Below are positions 14,637 through 25,668 of a stretch of 29,015 nucleotides of DNA, in pieces. Within the stretch, counting starts at the first letter, position 1, and every line of letters begins with the position of its first letter. The notes beneath the pieces were generated by a model. It was not told where the DNA came from, searched no databases, and saw nothing but the letters and a program-made list of their open reading frames with translations. Source of the stretch: Moraxella lacunata (GTDB taxonomy: Bacteria > Pseudomonadota > Gammaproteobacteria > Pseudomonadales > Moraxellaceae); assembly GCF_002027545.1 (NCBI RefSeq), contig NZ_MXAN01000014.1, positions 1-29,015 of the forward strand, in the 5' to 3' direction. The translations under genes and the position numbers were made by a program.

Positions 14637-14935
14637 TAGGGCGTGTTGAACTTTTATATTTGCAATGAAAAATGAGAAAAATCACACGTTTTTCAAGAAA
14701 TCTCTTTCCAAACTAAAAATAAACCCTTGTAAGTATTAGGGTTGAAGTTTTTAAAAATCTACAAAAATCAGGGTTTGGAAAGAAGTCTAAGGAAAAATCC
14801 GCAGTTGATATTAAAATATCAACAAGGATTTTGACGCAGAAAAACAAGATTTAGCCATTTTTCGTGCAAAAACAGTCGTTTATTTTTATCAATTTTTAAA
14901 ATGTAAATAGTGTTATAAAGGTTCGGCACGCCCTA
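14637..14935 (+). repeat. 299-bp inverted-end repeat, copy 2, host of a nested repeat
   Basis: The ends TAGGGCGTG and CACGCCCTA are perfect inverted repeats that extend imperfectly (GTTGAAC-TTTATA against GCCGAAC-TTTATA). It shares long blocks with 11980-12353. An 88-bp element sits inside it at 14701-14788, and a palindrome with arms GTTGATATT and AATATCAAC at 14804-14823. It is non-coding and fills the gap between bfmS and the small membrane protein gene. Size and ends suggest a MITE-like non-autonomous element. Confidence 0.75.
14701..14788 (+). repeat. 88-bp inverted-end repeat, copy C (nested)
   Basis: Nearly identical to 2749-2836, with a few single-base differences (for example TTGTAAG against TTATAAG). 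It interrupts the larger repeat just after CACGTTTTTCAAG, which shows that the 88-bp family moved after the larger element was already in place. Confidence 0.8.
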
Positions 14936-14961
14936 ACCACGCCAGTTATCTGCATTTATCG

Positions 14962-16641
14962 CTATTCGTCTGTGCCGATGAGTTTTTTCTCACTTTTTGC
15001 CCCTGTCAGCTCATCTGCCACGATGACCACGCCCACCTGTTTGACTGGCCATTCCATGGTAAATCTCGCCCCGTGCAAACTTGGGCTTTCATCCACACTC
15101 ATGTTGCCACTAAACCAAAACGCAATGCGTGAGACAATGGACAGCCCAAGCCCATAGCCGCCTGACGCACGGGTGCGACTGTCATCGAGACGGGCAAAAG
15201 GAATGAACACTTTCTCACGGTCAGCTTCGGGAATCCCATGTCCATCATCTTCGACGGTGACAAATGCCATGCCTTTTTTGACCCCTGCACTGATGATGAT
15301 GGTGCTTTTGGCATAACGTAAGGCATTGCCCGCTAGGTTTTGTACCACACGGTGCAAATAACGCCTGTCTGCCATCGCCACCACTTTTTGGGCAGGCGGT
15401 TTGATTTGTATGGCAATGGGCTTGCCCAAAGCATTGGTCTCACGCTCGATTTGTTCAAGGAGCTCTTTTAAGCACACCATTTCCCAATCCATCTTGGGCG
15501 AGCCTTCTTCGAGCTTGGCATAAGTCAAAATTTCATCAATGAGTTCATTTAAAGAAGCGATGTCTTCATCAATATACTGCTTTTGCATCTGCCGAGAGTC
15601 ATAATCATCGTCATCAGCAAGCATATCCACCGCAAAACGAATGCGCGCCACGGGTGTTCTTAGTTCATGCGAGACAGCTCTGGTCAGCTCACGTTGGGAC
15701 TCGATGAGTCTTTTGATGTGGCGAGTCATGGTGTTAAAGGTTGATGACAGACGGGCAATGTCATCATACCCTGCCACCTGCACCATGGTGTCGAGCTTGC
15801 CTTCGGCAACTTTATTAACCCCCATTTGTAACAGTTGCAAACGTCGCTCCAATGGGAAAATCAGGGCATATACACCAAAACTAACCAACAAAAGACAAAT
15901 TAGGATGATACTGATGATGACATCCAAAGAAAAGAAATTAAACAAAGGCACGGTCACCACCAACACTTCGTTAGGAATGGTTGATGCCATCATGACCGAT
16001 AGGTGCGGTCTTTGATTTTCATTGTCAAAACTAAGCACCGCCTTGCCTGCGTTTAGATTATCAAACTGCTCTCTGTCCAACTCCAAACTTGCCAGTGGCA
16101 TGAGTACGATGTTATAACCAAAATTTTTACTTAGATGAGCAAGGCGTTGTTGTTTTTCTTCCAGAGTCTCATAATGTCTTAAATCATCAAGCAAAAAACC
16201 CATGGCGGCATGAATTTGTCTTTCGTTAATGCGGTCAAGTTCGGCAGATAATATGTTCTGACCATCATCTATTTGATGATAAACCGTAGAATGACGGGTC
16301 ATCTCATCATGACGCACCACAGATTTTCCTTCATGGAGACGTTTTAACTCACGCCCTTTAAAATCAAATTCATCAACGGGCGTTACATGAATCTCAGAGC
16401 CAAAAGCTCGACTGGTTGCCAGTAGCCACTGCTCTTTGTTATGCTCATGCTGTCTATCATAGGAAGCAGTACCTAGGTAAAAAGCAACCGTGGCAATCGA
16501 CTCTCGGTAAGATTGCAGGCGTTGCTGGTTAATCGCCTGCATGAGAAAATAGCCAAAAAAGGCAACCAAAAAGCAGACAAGCAAAAGTCCTGCATAAATA
16601 CGAAAAAAGATACTACGTTCAGTGATTGATGAGAGTGCCAT
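14962..16641 (-). CDS. bfmS: Sensor histidine kinase BfmS (RstB-like)
   Basis: The 559-residue inner-membrane sensor partners BfmR. Transmembrane segments lie at about 13-35 and 237-262, bounding a large periplasmic domain. A HAMP region follows (FPLERRLQLLQMGVNKVAEG). The H-box is RAVSHELRTPVARIRFAVDML with His325, and the ATP-binding boxes are QNLAGNALRYA (Asn439), VEDDGHGIP and GYGLGLSIVSR. In Acinetobacter the pair controls biofilm formation, envelope stress and capsule; the role here is inferred from that similarity. No strong ribosome site precedes the ATG. A terminator-like hairpin stands between bfmR and bfmS, which would lower kinase expression relative to the regulator. Confidence 0.85.
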   Translation of the reverse strand: MALSSITERSIFFRIYAGLLLVCFLVAFFGYFLMQAINQQRLQSYRESIATVAFYLGTASYDRQHEHNKEQWLLATSRAFGSEIHVTPVDEFDFKGRELKRLHEGKSVVRHDEMTRHSTVYHQIDDGQNILSAELDRINERQIHAAMGFLLDDLRHYETLEEKQQRLAHLSKNFGYNIVLMPLASLELDREQFDNLNAGKAVLSFDNENQRPHLSVMMASTIPNEVLVVTVPLFNFFSLDVIISIILICLLLVSFGVYALIFPLERRLQLLQMGVNKVAEGKLDTMVQVAGYDDIARLSSTFNTMTRHIKRLIESQRELTRAVSHELRTPVARIRFAVDMLADDDDYDSRQMQKQYIDEDIASLNELIDEILTYAKLEEGSPKMDWEMVCLKELLEQIERETNALGKPIAIQIKPPAQKVVAMADRRYLHRVVQNLAGNALRYAKSTIIISAGVKKGMAFVTVEDDGHGIPEADREKVFIPFARLDDSRTRASGGYGLGLSIVSRIAFWFSGNMSVDESPSLHGARFTMEWPVKQVGVVIVADELTGAKSEKKLIGTDE

Positions 16642-16664
16642 ACCATTGACTTATCATGAGTGAA

Positions 16665-16693
16665 AATAAAAAGCCAGCAATGTGGCTAGCTTT
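16665..16693 (-). terminator. Terminator-like hairpin between bfmR and bfmS
   Basis: On the minus strand AAGCTAGC pairs with GCTGGCTT (one G-U), and TTTTTATTTT follows. It lies 43 bp after the bfmR stop and about 24 bp before the bfmS ATG, so transcription of bfmS must read through it or start anew. Confidence 0.65.
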
Positions 16694-16735
16694 ATTGTAG
16701 CATAGCTTGGATATTGACTGATGTTAAGATTACAA

Positions 16736-17458
16736 TTAATTGCCTTCTTTAACAAAGAGATAACCTTTACTACGCACCGTTTTGATACGTTTGGGATTTT
16801 CTGGGTCATCGCCAATTTTTGGGCGAATACGAGAAATGCGTACGTCAATTGAACGATCTTGACCATCGTACTCAATACCACGAAGTCGCTCAAAAATATC
16901 TTCACGAGATAAGATACGACCTGCATTTGACGCAAGTAACCACAACAAATCATACTCAGCACTGGTAAAATCAACCAATTCGTCATTTAAGGTAACTGAG
17001 CGACCACCATTGTCAATGACCAAATCACCAAATTCCAAACGCTGTGGCGTATCATCTGTCGGTGCAGAGTCAGAACGACGAAGCAGGGCACGGATGCGGG
17101 CTAGCAACACTCGGGGCTGGGCGGGTTTTGCCACGTAATCATCTGCCCCCATCTCCAAACCCAACACTTGATCCATGTCTTCGGTACGTGCTGTCAGCAT
17201 CAAAATCGGCTGAGCATAGTGTGGACGTACTTCACGGCACACCGTCAGACCATCACTACCTGGCAACATGACATCGAGCACCACCAAATCAGGCTGTTCA
17301 CTGATAATGCGACGAATCGCACGAGTGCCATCAGTTTCAATCGCCACATCCAAACCATTGCGTCTGAGATAGTCTTGCGTTAGCATGGCAAGGCGTTCAT
17401 CATCTTCAACAATCAGAATTCGGGGAATATCTTCTTTTTCTGGGGTTGTCGTTGTCAT
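16736..17458 (-). CDS. bfmR: Response regulator BfmR (OmpR family)
   Basis: A 240-residue DNA-binding regulator. The receiver domain has the acidic pocket VEDDE (Asp19, Asp20), the phosphorylation site VVLDVMLPG (Asp62), Thr89 in LTART and Lys111 in VAKPAQPR. The C-terminal winged helix contains LTSAEYDLLWLL-type elements (here FTSAEYDLLWLLASN), SREDIFERLRGIEYDGQDRS and the wing RIKTVRSKGYLFV. AAGGA lies five bases before the ATG. It lies 127 bp downstream of atpC on the same strand, with a strong hairpin between, and precedes bfmS. Confidence 0.9.
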   Translation of the reverse strand: MTTTTPEKEDIPRILIVEDDERLAMLTQDYLRRNGLDVAIETDGTRAIRRIISEQPDLVVLDVMLPGSDGLTVCREVRPHYAQPILMLTARTEDMDQVLGLEMGADDYVAKPAQPRVLLARIRALLRRSDSAPTDDTPQRLEFGDLVIDNGGRSVTLNDELVDFTSAEYDLLWLLASNAGRILSREDIFERLRGIEYDGQDRSIDVRISRIRPKIGDDPENPKRIKTVRSKGYLFVKEGN

Positions 17459-17533
17459 ATATTATCCTTGAATACATCAAAAGATACATTAAAATCAGGC
17501 AATGCCATCAATCAATTAAATCTGCTTAATAGA

Positions 17534-17570
17534 CGTGCTTATTTTATCAAATTTTTTGATGATAAGCACG
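17534..17570. other. Strong hairpin between atpC and bfmR
   Basis: Perfect 9-bp outer arms, CGTGCTTAT and ATAAGCACG, extend inward through paired TCAAA/TTTGA. A T-rich stretch follows on the plus strand but not on the minus strand, where the atp transcript runs. It is probably the 3' stabiliser or terminator of the atp operon, though not a textbook one in that direction. Confidence 0.55.
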
Positions 17571-17585
17571 ATTTTTCATCAATAA

Positions 17586-18002
17586 TCAAGCACGATTTTT
17601 GTACTTTTGAATGGTTTGTAGCTGTGCTAGTGATTCTGCCAATGCTGTTAGGGCAGCGGTCGTATCAATATTAGCACTTTGGTTTGCCAAGGCTTGCTCG
17701 GCATTACGACGAGCTTCGGCAATTTTTGCTTCATCCAGATTACTGGCACGTTCTGCCGAGTCAGCAAGCACGGTCACAACCTTGGGTTGAACTTCCAGCA
17801 CGCCACCTTGGACATAAATTACTTCATCTGTGCCATCGGCTGATTTTAGGTGCAAAGGACCTGGTTTTAGCAAGGTGATGATTGGCGTGTGACCTGCCAA
17901 AATACCAAGCTCACCGTCGATACCCGAAGCCACAAGCACGCTAATGTCGCCTGAGTAAAGCTCTTCTCTGGCACTGACCACTCGGCATGTAAATGTTGCC
18001 AT
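17586..18002 (-). CDS. atpC: ATP synthase F1 subunit epsilon
   Basis: A 138-residue part of the central stalk that couples rotation to the c-ring and inhibits ATP hydrolysis. The N-terminal beta-barrel shows FTCRVVSAREELYSGDIS and GELGILAGHTPIITLLKPG. The C-terminal helical hairpin follows (EARRNAEQALANQ). AGGAG precedes the ATG. It is the last gene of the atp operon, after an 83-bp gap that contains a 13-bp stem. Confidence 0.95.
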   Translation of the reverse strand: MATFTCRVVSAREELYSGDISVLVASGIDGELGILAGHTPIITLLKPGPLHLKSADGTDEVIYVQGGVLEVQPKVVTVLADSAERASNLDEAKIAEARRNAEQALANQSANIDTTAALTALAESLAQLQTIQKYKNRA

Positions 18003-18047
18003 AATGACTCCTATCTTATTTTATATCATCTTTTGTCAGTGATGAAC

Positions 18048-18077
18048 AGTTAAGATTGGACCGCTCCAATCTTAACT
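18048..18077 (-). other. Intercistronic hairpin atpD-atpC
   Basis: Perfect 13-bp arms AGTTAAGATTGGA and TCCAATCTTAACT with a 4-base loop lie just after the atpD stop. No T run follows, so read-through to atpC is expected. It could block 3' exonucleases and so stabilise atpD mRNA. Confidence 0.75.
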
Positions 18078-18085
18078 TTGGGACA

Positions 18086-19519
<1,434 letters not shown>

Positions 19520-19546
19520 CTAATTTTTATATTCAGCTAAACTGAC

Positions 19547-20419
19547 TTATGAAACAGCGGCAGCACCACCAACGATTTCCGAAATCTCTCGGGTAATCGC
19601 TGCTTGTCTGAGCTTGTTATAAACCAATTGTAAATCTTTAATTAAATTACCAGCATTATCTGTCGCCGCTTTCATCGCTACCATACGAGCAGATTGCTCT
19701 GATGCAATGTTTTCAAGGACGGCTTGATAAACCAATGATTCAATATAGCGTACCATCAAACTGTCAATCAACGTCTTTGTGTCAGGCTCATAGATATAGT
19801 CCCAACCGTGACTAATACCCTCATCATCGGACAAAGTCCCCTCAGGTAAGGGAACAAGTTGAGTAATTGATGGTTTTTGGGTCATGGCATTGATGAACTG
19901 ATTGTACACCAAATAGATTCTATCTAATTTGCCATTTTGGTAATCATCAAGCATGGTCTGTACAGGACTGCTGATGTGTTCATAGCTTGGGCTATCGCCA
20001 TAATCGGTAACTACCGATGTGACATTACCACCGAAGTTTTTGAAAAAGCCAACGCCTTTTGAGCCAATGGCTGCAAACTCAACTTCAACAGACTGCTCTT
20101 GGTAAGTTTTGACTGACTTTAATAAACTTTTAAACAGGTTGATGTTTAGACCACCTGCCAAACCACGGTCAGAAGTAACCACGATAAAGCCCACACGGTT
20201 CACAGGGCGACTGACCATATAAGGATGCTTATAATCGGACTGTGCTTGCACAAGGTGTGAAATCACACGGTGCATACTTTCAGCATAAGGGCGACCCATG
20301 CCCATGCGTTCTTGAGCCCGACGCATTTTACTGGCAGCAACCATCTGCATGGCACGTGTGATTTTCTGAGTGCTTTTAATACTGGTTACTTTTGCACGTA
20401 TTTCTTTTAAGCTTGCCAT
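19547..20419 (-). CDS. atpG: ATP synthase F1 subunit gamma
   Basis: A 290-residue rotor shaft, one per complex. The N-terminal helix begins [20 protein letters not shown] and continues [16 protein letters not shown]. The central [10 protein letters not shown] motif and the C-terminal helix ending in [20 protein letters not shown] match the family. It follows atpA after 66 bp containing a hairpin, and its ribosome site (TTGGAA) is modest. Confidence 0.97.
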   Translation of the reverse strand: MASLKEIRAKVTSIKSTQKITRAMQMVAASKMRRAQERMGMGRPYAESMHRVISHLVQAQSDYKHPYMVSRPVNRVGFIVVTSDRGLAGGLNINLFKSLLKSVKTYQEQSVEVEFAAIGSKGVGFFKNFGGNVTSVVTDYGDSPSYEHISSPVQTMLDDYQNGKLDRIYLVYNQFINAMTQKPSITQLVPLPEGTLSDDEGISHGWDYIYEPDTKTLIDSLMVRYIESLVYQAVLENIASEQSARMVAMKAATDNAGNLIKDLQLVYNKLRQAAITREISEIVGGAAAVS

Positions 20420-20453
20420 AATTATTCCAAAACTGGACTCAGTTTAAATGGGT

Positions 20454-20480
20454 ATATGGTGCATCAATGATACACCATAT
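20454..20480 (-). other. Intercistronic hairpin atpA-atpG
   Basis: The arms ATATGGTG and CACCATAT are perfect, and ATCA/TGAT inside can extend the stem. It begins six bases after the atpA stop (20486). No T run follows. Confidence 0.7.
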
Positions 20481-20485
20481 TGCTC

Positions 20486-22030
20486 TTAGTAGCTACGAGA
20501 TGCTTTGAAAGCTTCAATCCCTGCTTTTAGACGACTCTCGATGTCATCATTATAATTGGCAGTCTCATCAATCTCACTCATGAGAACACCATGTTCGCCA
20601 CGAAGGAAGCTTAACAAACCTTGCTCAAAAGCACCAATTTTTTCAACAGGTACGTCAGCAAGATAGCCTTCGTTTGATGCATAGATAACCGCCGCTTGGT
20701 CAGCGATAGACATCGGTGCGTATTGTTTTTGCTTCATCAGCTCAGTCACACGCTGACCGTGTTCTAGTTGCTGTTTGGTTGCGTCATCCAAATCCGATGC
20801 AAACTGAGCAAAGGCAGCCAACTCACGATACTGTGCCAAGGCTGTACGGATACCGCCTGAGAGCTTTTTGATGATTTTAGTTTGGGCTGCACCACCCACA
20901 CGAGATACCGAGATACCAGCGTTTACCGCAGGGCGAATACCTGAGTTAAATAGGTTAGATTCTAAGAAAATCTGACCGTCAGTAATCGAAATCACGTTGG
21001 TAGGTACGAACGCTGATACGTCCCCTGCTTGGGTTTCAATGATCGGCAGGGCAGTCAATGAACCAGTTTTACCTTTGACTTCGCCATTGGTAAATGCTTC
21101 TACATAGTCCGCATTGACACGAGATGCACGCTCTAACAGACGTGAGTGCAAGTAGAATACATCCCCTGGGTAGGCTTCACGCCCTGGTGGACGGCGTAGT
21201 AGTAGCGAGATTTGGCGATAAGCAACCGCTTGCTTAGACAAATCATCATAGATGATAAGTGCGTCTTGACCACGGTCACGGAAGTATTCACCCATGGTAC
21301 AGCCAGAATATGGAGCAATGTATTGCAGTGCCGCAGGCTCTGATGCTGATGCAACCACAACGGTGGTATAAGCCAATGCACCTGACTCTTCTAGTTTACG
21401 CACCACGTTAGCGATGGTTGAGCGTTTTTGACCAACAGCGACATACACGCATTTGATGCCAGAGTCTTTTTGAGCAATGATGGCGTCGATTGCCATGGCG
21501 GTCTTACCTGTTTGGCGGTCGCCAATGATAAGCTCACGCTGACCACGTCCAATTGGAATCATGGTATCAACTGCTTTATAACCTGTCATAACAGGCTCAT
21601 CAACCGATTGACGAGCGATAACGCCAGGGGCGATTTTTTCAACCTTATCGGTTAGCTTGGCATTGATAGGACCTTTACCATCAATAGGATTACCCAAAGC
21701 GTCAACCACACGACCCAACAGTTCAGGACCTACGGGTACTTCTAGGATACGACCTGTACAGTATGCTTTTTGTCCTTCTTGTAGGGGCAAATAGTCGCCC
21801 AAAACGACCGCACCGACTGAGTCTTGTTCTAAGTTTAGTGCCATGCCATAGACATTGCCCTCAAACTCAATCATCTCGCCATACATGGCTTCTTCTAGAC
21901 CATGAATTTTTACAATACCATCAGAGACACTGACGATAACGCCTTCAGTTTTAGCAGTTGCGCTTACGTCAAGGTCTTGAATACGTTGCTTAATCAGATT
22001 GCTGATTTCGGCTGGATTCAATTGTTGCAT
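20486..22030 (-). CDS. atpA: ATP synthase F1 subunit alpha
   Basis: The regulatory nucleotide-binding subunit, three per complex. The 514 residues are standard. Walker A is GDRQTGKTA near residue 170, and [11 protein letters not shown] is Walker B. The signature [13 protein letters not shown] is present. The N-terminus [17 protein letters not shown] is typical. The ATG is preceded by AAGG. It lies 33 bp after atpH. Confidence 0.98.
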   Translation of the reverse strand: MQQLNPAEISNLIKQRIQDLDVSATAKTEGVIVSVSDGIVKIHGLEEAMYGEMIEFEGNVYGMALNLEQDSVGAVVLGDYLPLQEGQKAYCTGRILEVPVGPELLGRVVDALGNPIDGKGPINAKLTDKVEKIAPGVIARQSVDEPVMTGYKAVDTMIPIGRGQRELIIGDRQTGKTAMAIDAIIAQKDSGIKCVYVAVGQKRSTIANVVRKLEESGALAYTTVVVASASEPAALQYIAPYSGCTMGEYFRDRGQDALIIYDDLSKQAVAYRQISLLLRRPPGREAYPGDVFYLHSRLLERASRVNADYVEAFTNGEVKGKTGSLTALPIIETQAGDVSAFVPTNVISITDGQIFLESNLFNSGIRPAVNAGISVSRVGGAAQTKIIKKLSGGIRTALAQYRELAAFAQFASDLDDATKQQLEHGQRVTELMKQKQYAPMSIADQAAVIYASNEGYLADVPVEKIGAFEQGLLSFLRGEHGVLMSEIDETANYNDDIESRLKAGIEAFKASRSY

Positions 22031-22063
22031 TGCCTTGTTTCCTATAATTTAGACAGCCACAGT

Positions 22064-22705
22064 TTATGCTGTTAGCTGAGTCTTTAATTGTTTTAACTTG
22101 CCACGCACCGAGCCATCAGTAAACTTATCGCCCACTTTGATTGTAGCACCACCTAATAAACTTGGGTCAACAGATTCATGTAAAATCACAATAGAACCTG
22201 TTGAGATCGCCAAAGATTCTTGTAGGGATTTGCGTTGGGGTTCAGTTAGTGGATAGGCTGATGTTATGTAAGCATCAATCTGTTTTAGCTCTTGTGATTT
22301 TAGCTTGCTGTAATGAGCATGGATCTCAGGAAGTAAAGACAGTCTGTCATTATCAGACAGCTGGCTGACAAAGTTTGTCAATACCTTATTGGCTGTCAGA
22401 TGCTTACTTCCTGCTAACACTTCTGCCGCCGCACTCACGTCCACACCCTGCGACGCCGCTGTCTGCAACGTTTGGGCAAGTGTTGAATTATTCGATCTTT
22501 GGCTGGTATAGACATCCATCAGTACCGACGTTTTTTGACTGGCGACAATAGCTGGATTGTGTAGCAAACCAATAAATGCGTCATCACGCACAATATCTGA
22601 TGCCATCAACAAGAAGTCTTCCCATTCGTTAATCGCATTTTGCTCTCTAGCATAGTCAAACGCAGCCTTTGCGTAAGGTCTTGCCAAGGTAGATAATTCA
22701 GCCAT
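22064..22705 (-). CDS. atpH: ATP synthase F1 subunit delta, longer than usual
   Basis: The stator subunit that ties F1 to the b subunits, one per complex. The N-terminal STLARPYAKAAFDYA and the C-terminal GGATIKVGDKFTDGSVRGKLKQL are diagnostic. It has 213 residues against about 177-180 in most bacteria. Against E. coli delta, as remembered, the extra ~33 residues fall around residues 69-103 (a Ser/Thr/Ala-rich segment including NNSTLAQTLQTAAS and VSAAAEVLAGS). The frame is open and codon use looks like its neighbours, so this is a real insertion rather than a frameshift. GAGGAA precedes the ATG. Confidence 0.95.
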   Translation of the reverse strand: MAELSTLARPYAKAAFDYAREQNAINEWEDFLLMASDIVRDDAFIGLLHNPAIVASQKTSVLMDVYTSQRSNNSTLAQTLQTAASQGVDVSAAAEVLAGSKHLTANKVLTNFVSQLSDNDRLSLLPEIHAHYSKLKSQELKQIDAYITSAYPLTEPQRKSLQESLAISTGSIVILHESVDPSLLGGATIKVGDKFTDGSVRGKLKQLKTQLTA

Positions 22706-22717
22706 GAGTTCCTCTAA

Positions 22718-23188
22718 TTACAGCTTGGTTGCCAGTTGTGCTAGCATGCTGGCATGTTTTTGTTCATCAACTTTTTCTTCTAGAATCTTTTCAGCACCAA
22801 GTACTGCAAGAGTCGCAACTTGTGAACGTAGCTGTTCACGAGTTTGGGCAATTTGTTGGTCAACCGTTTGTTGGGCTGCACCAATAATACGCTCGCTTTC
22901 AAGACGAGCTGTTACTTTGGCATCTTCAATCATTTGATTGGCAGTTTTGTTAGCACGTTCAATGATAGAAGCAGCCTGAGCTTTGGCACTTGCAAACTCT
23001 GCTTGGACTTGTGACTCAGCAGATGCAAGGTCAGCTTTTGCTTTTTCGGCGGCGTTTAAGCCTTCTTCGATTTTACGTTGACGCTCGTTAATCGCTCCGA
23101 TGAGTGGCGGCCATACGAATTTCATGCAGAACCACACGAAAAACGCAAACGCAATCATCTGACCGATAATGGTGGAATTAATATTCAT
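22718..23188 (-). CDS. atpF: ATP synthase Fo subunit b
   Basis: A 156-residue peripheral stalk subunit, two per complex. One N-terminal membrane helix ([20 protein letters not shown]) is followed by a long charged coiled coil ([20 protein letters not shown] onward). The ribosome site GAGGTGAT directly before the ATG is complementary to ATCACCT upstream, so its start may be partly masked. Its stop and the atpH start are 12 bp apart. Confidence 0.97.
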   Translation of the reverse strand: MNINSTIIGQMIAFAFFVWFCMKFVWPPLIGAINERQRKIEEGLNAAEKAKADLASAESQVQAEFASAKAQAASIIERANKTANQMIEDAKVTARLESERIIGAAQQTVDQQIAQTREQLRSQVATLAVLGAEKILEEKVDEQKHASMLAQLATKL

Positions 23189-23191
23189 CCA

Positions 23192-23223
23192 ATCACCTCA
23201 TTTGTTAGTGAAAGTCAGGTGAT
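23192..23223 (-). promoter_or_regulatory. Inverted repeat covering the atpF ribosome-binding site
   Basis: Perfect 7-bp arms are separated by 18 bases. On the minus strand ATCACCT is upstream and AGGTGAT is the ribosome site of atpF. Pairing would hide the site in the mRNA. Confidence 0.5.
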
Positions 23224-23233
23224 AGCCAATTGC

Positions 23234-23256
23234 TGTCGGCAAGTAAACTGCCGACA
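23234..23256 (-). other. Intercistronic hairpin atpE-atpF
   Basis: Perfect 8-bp GC-rich arms TGTCGGCA and TGCCGACA with a 7-base loop lie 28 bp after the atpE stop. No T run follows, so it is not a terminator. Confidence 0.75.
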
Positions 23257-23284
23257 AGAATGGACCTAGACTGACCGCTTCAAC

Positions 23285-24471
<1,187 letters not shown>

Positions 24472-24535
24472 TTATTTTTAACTTGGTTAATCAGAACGTG
24501 TGAAAAATTCATCACGCAATCCATCAATTTGCAAG

Positions 24536-24553
24536 GTGTTGAGTTCTCAACAC
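24536..24553. other. Near-perfect palindrome upstream of atpB
   Basis: Perfect 8-bp arms GTGTTGAG and CTCAACAC with a 2-bp centre lie about 75-90 bp before the atpB start. The arm plus its flank (AGAGCGTGTTGAG) resembles the outer ends of the 299-bp repeat, so it may be a solo remnant. An operator is the alternative. Confidence 0.45.
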
Positions 24554-24621
24554 GCTCTAAAATGACACAATAAAAAATTGCTGGTTCAACTTATCCCATA
24601 AATATCAATCAGCAATTTTAA

Positions 24622-24650
24622 ATCATTCATTTAAAGTACATTATTGTCAA
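24622..24650 (-). promoter_or_regulatory. Possible second atp promoter between atpI and atpB
   Basis: On the minus strand TTGACA (24645-24650) has AATGAT 17 bp later. The -35 is perfect but the -10 is poor. It would give an atpB-C transcript independent of atpI. Confidence 0.35.
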
Positions 24651-24769
24651 TCATTTCATACAAATCATTGAAAATAGCATACTTGTAAATTTATGAAATT
24701 TTTATCGAAATGTTTGTAAGCAATCCGAAGTATAATACCCTACTTTGGTAGTTCTTGTAAAGGGTAAAT

Positions 24770-24814
24770 ATGAGTTTTCTTACAGAATTTTTTCAATTTT
24801 TGGCAAAAAAATGA
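24770..24814 (+). CDS. Tiny frame resembling the start of a DUF5989 protein
   Basis: Fourteen codons read MSFLTEFFQFLAKK. This resembles the N-terminus of DUF5989 membrane peptides (of the type MSFL-EFW-FLK-RKK), but the hydrophobic helix that should follow is missing. AAGGG lies seven bases before the ATG, and TATAAT lies at 24731-24736. It is opposite to the atp genes. It may be a decayed gene, a leader peptide or chance. Confidence 0.25.
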   Translation: MSFLTEFFQFLAKK

Positions 24815-24861
24815 GCATTAAATTTAAAAAATCTAACTATTTTTAAAAATTAATTGATGAT

Positions 24862-25248
24862 TTAAATACGCCACATTACCAGAATATGCACAACTTGTAG
24901 GGCAAAATAAGCCAAAATCACCAAAAACGCCCCAATCGGCTTAGCCAACATAAAAATCAGGGCAAAACCCATCAGTGTGATAAACCATTTTATCATCTGC
25001 CCCAAATACATGTTGAGCATGATAACACGCCCTGCTCTCGCCCCTGTCGCGCGGTAGGCAATGAGTGTAAACGCACACTGGGCAATGTAGCCAAGCAGTC
25101 CGCCAAGTGCCATACTTTTGGTAGCGTGAGCAATGCCTAATATTTCAAGGATAAAGCCCAAACCAATGAGTATCAATACAGCCCATGCTTGGCGAAATTG
25201 CAAGCGATACACACGGGCTTGCTGATGACGCTGGGCAGGCTTGCTCAT
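24862..25248 (-). CDS. atpI: ATP synthase protein I
   Basis: A 128-residue membrane protein with four hydrophobic segments. It is thought to assist assembly of the c-ring or its membrane insertion. The layout is typical: a basic N-terminus (KPAQRHQQARVYRLQFRQAW), helix 1, a glycine-rich GGLLGYIAQCAF segment, and two C-terminal helices ending HILVMWRI. It heads the atp cluster and is preceded by a good promoter. The large gap to atpB is unusual for a cotranscribed pair. Confidence 0.88.
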   Translation of the reverse strand: MSKPAQRHQQARVYRLQFRQAWAVLILIGLGFILEILGIAHATKSMALGGLLGYIAQCAFTLIAYRATGARAGRVIMLNMYLGQMIKWFITLMGFALIFMLAKPIGAFLVILAYFALQVVHILVMWRI

Positions 25249-25288
25249 GATGCTCTCAAAAACAAAGTGAAAAATCGTAAGGTTCTGT

Positions 25289-25317
25289 ATTATAAAAAGT
25301 TTTAAAAAAACTTACAA
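25289..25317 (-). promoter_or_regulatory. atp operon promoter upstream of atpI
   Basis: On the minus strand TTGTAA (25312-25317) and TATAAT (25289-25294) are 17 bp apart. It lies about 40 bp before the atpI ATG. Confidence 0.65.
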
Positions 25318-25458
25318 GATTTTATCAGTATTTTTTCATCAGTAAAAAGTGATAATATCATTTATTTTTATGATAAATGTAGCATGGGGCTTTTGTTGGT
25401 TTTATCAGTTTTAGGAAAATAAAATACAGCTTTGGTTGTATACCTAACGAACTGAATA

Positions 25459-25583
25459 CTTGCCACGGGTTTGTAGGGACTGACTCCGCACATCCTTTAA
25501 TATATTGTCATTTTTATAGGCGTGCTCAGCACACCCCTACATCCAAACATCATTATACTTGTAGTAATTTTAAAGTTTCTTAG
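25459..25583. repeat. About 124-bp intergenic repeat, copy 2
   Basis: It shares its order of blocks with 10997-11120: GGGTTTGTAGGGAC, TTTTTATAGGCGTG, a CTACAT segment, and TTGTAGTAATTTTAAAGTTT. It lies in the 420-bp gap between atpI and znuA. The gap otherwise holds the atpI promoter, an AT-rich palindromic patch near 25351-25379, and the znuA terminator. Confidence 0.7.
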
Positions 25584-25615
25584 GCATAGCAGGTTTTGAT
25601 AAACGTCATTTGATA

Positions 25616-25647
25616 GACAAAAAGGCAATGCTCATCACATCGCCTTT
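25616..25647 (-). terminator. Rho-independent terminator after znuA
   Basis: On the minus strand AAAGGCGATG pairs with CATTGCCTTT (one G-U) around a 7-base loop, followed by TTTTTGTC. It starts 21 bp after the znuA stop. Confidence 0.8.
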
Positions 25648-25668
25648 ATGTACGCCCTATTCGACAAT

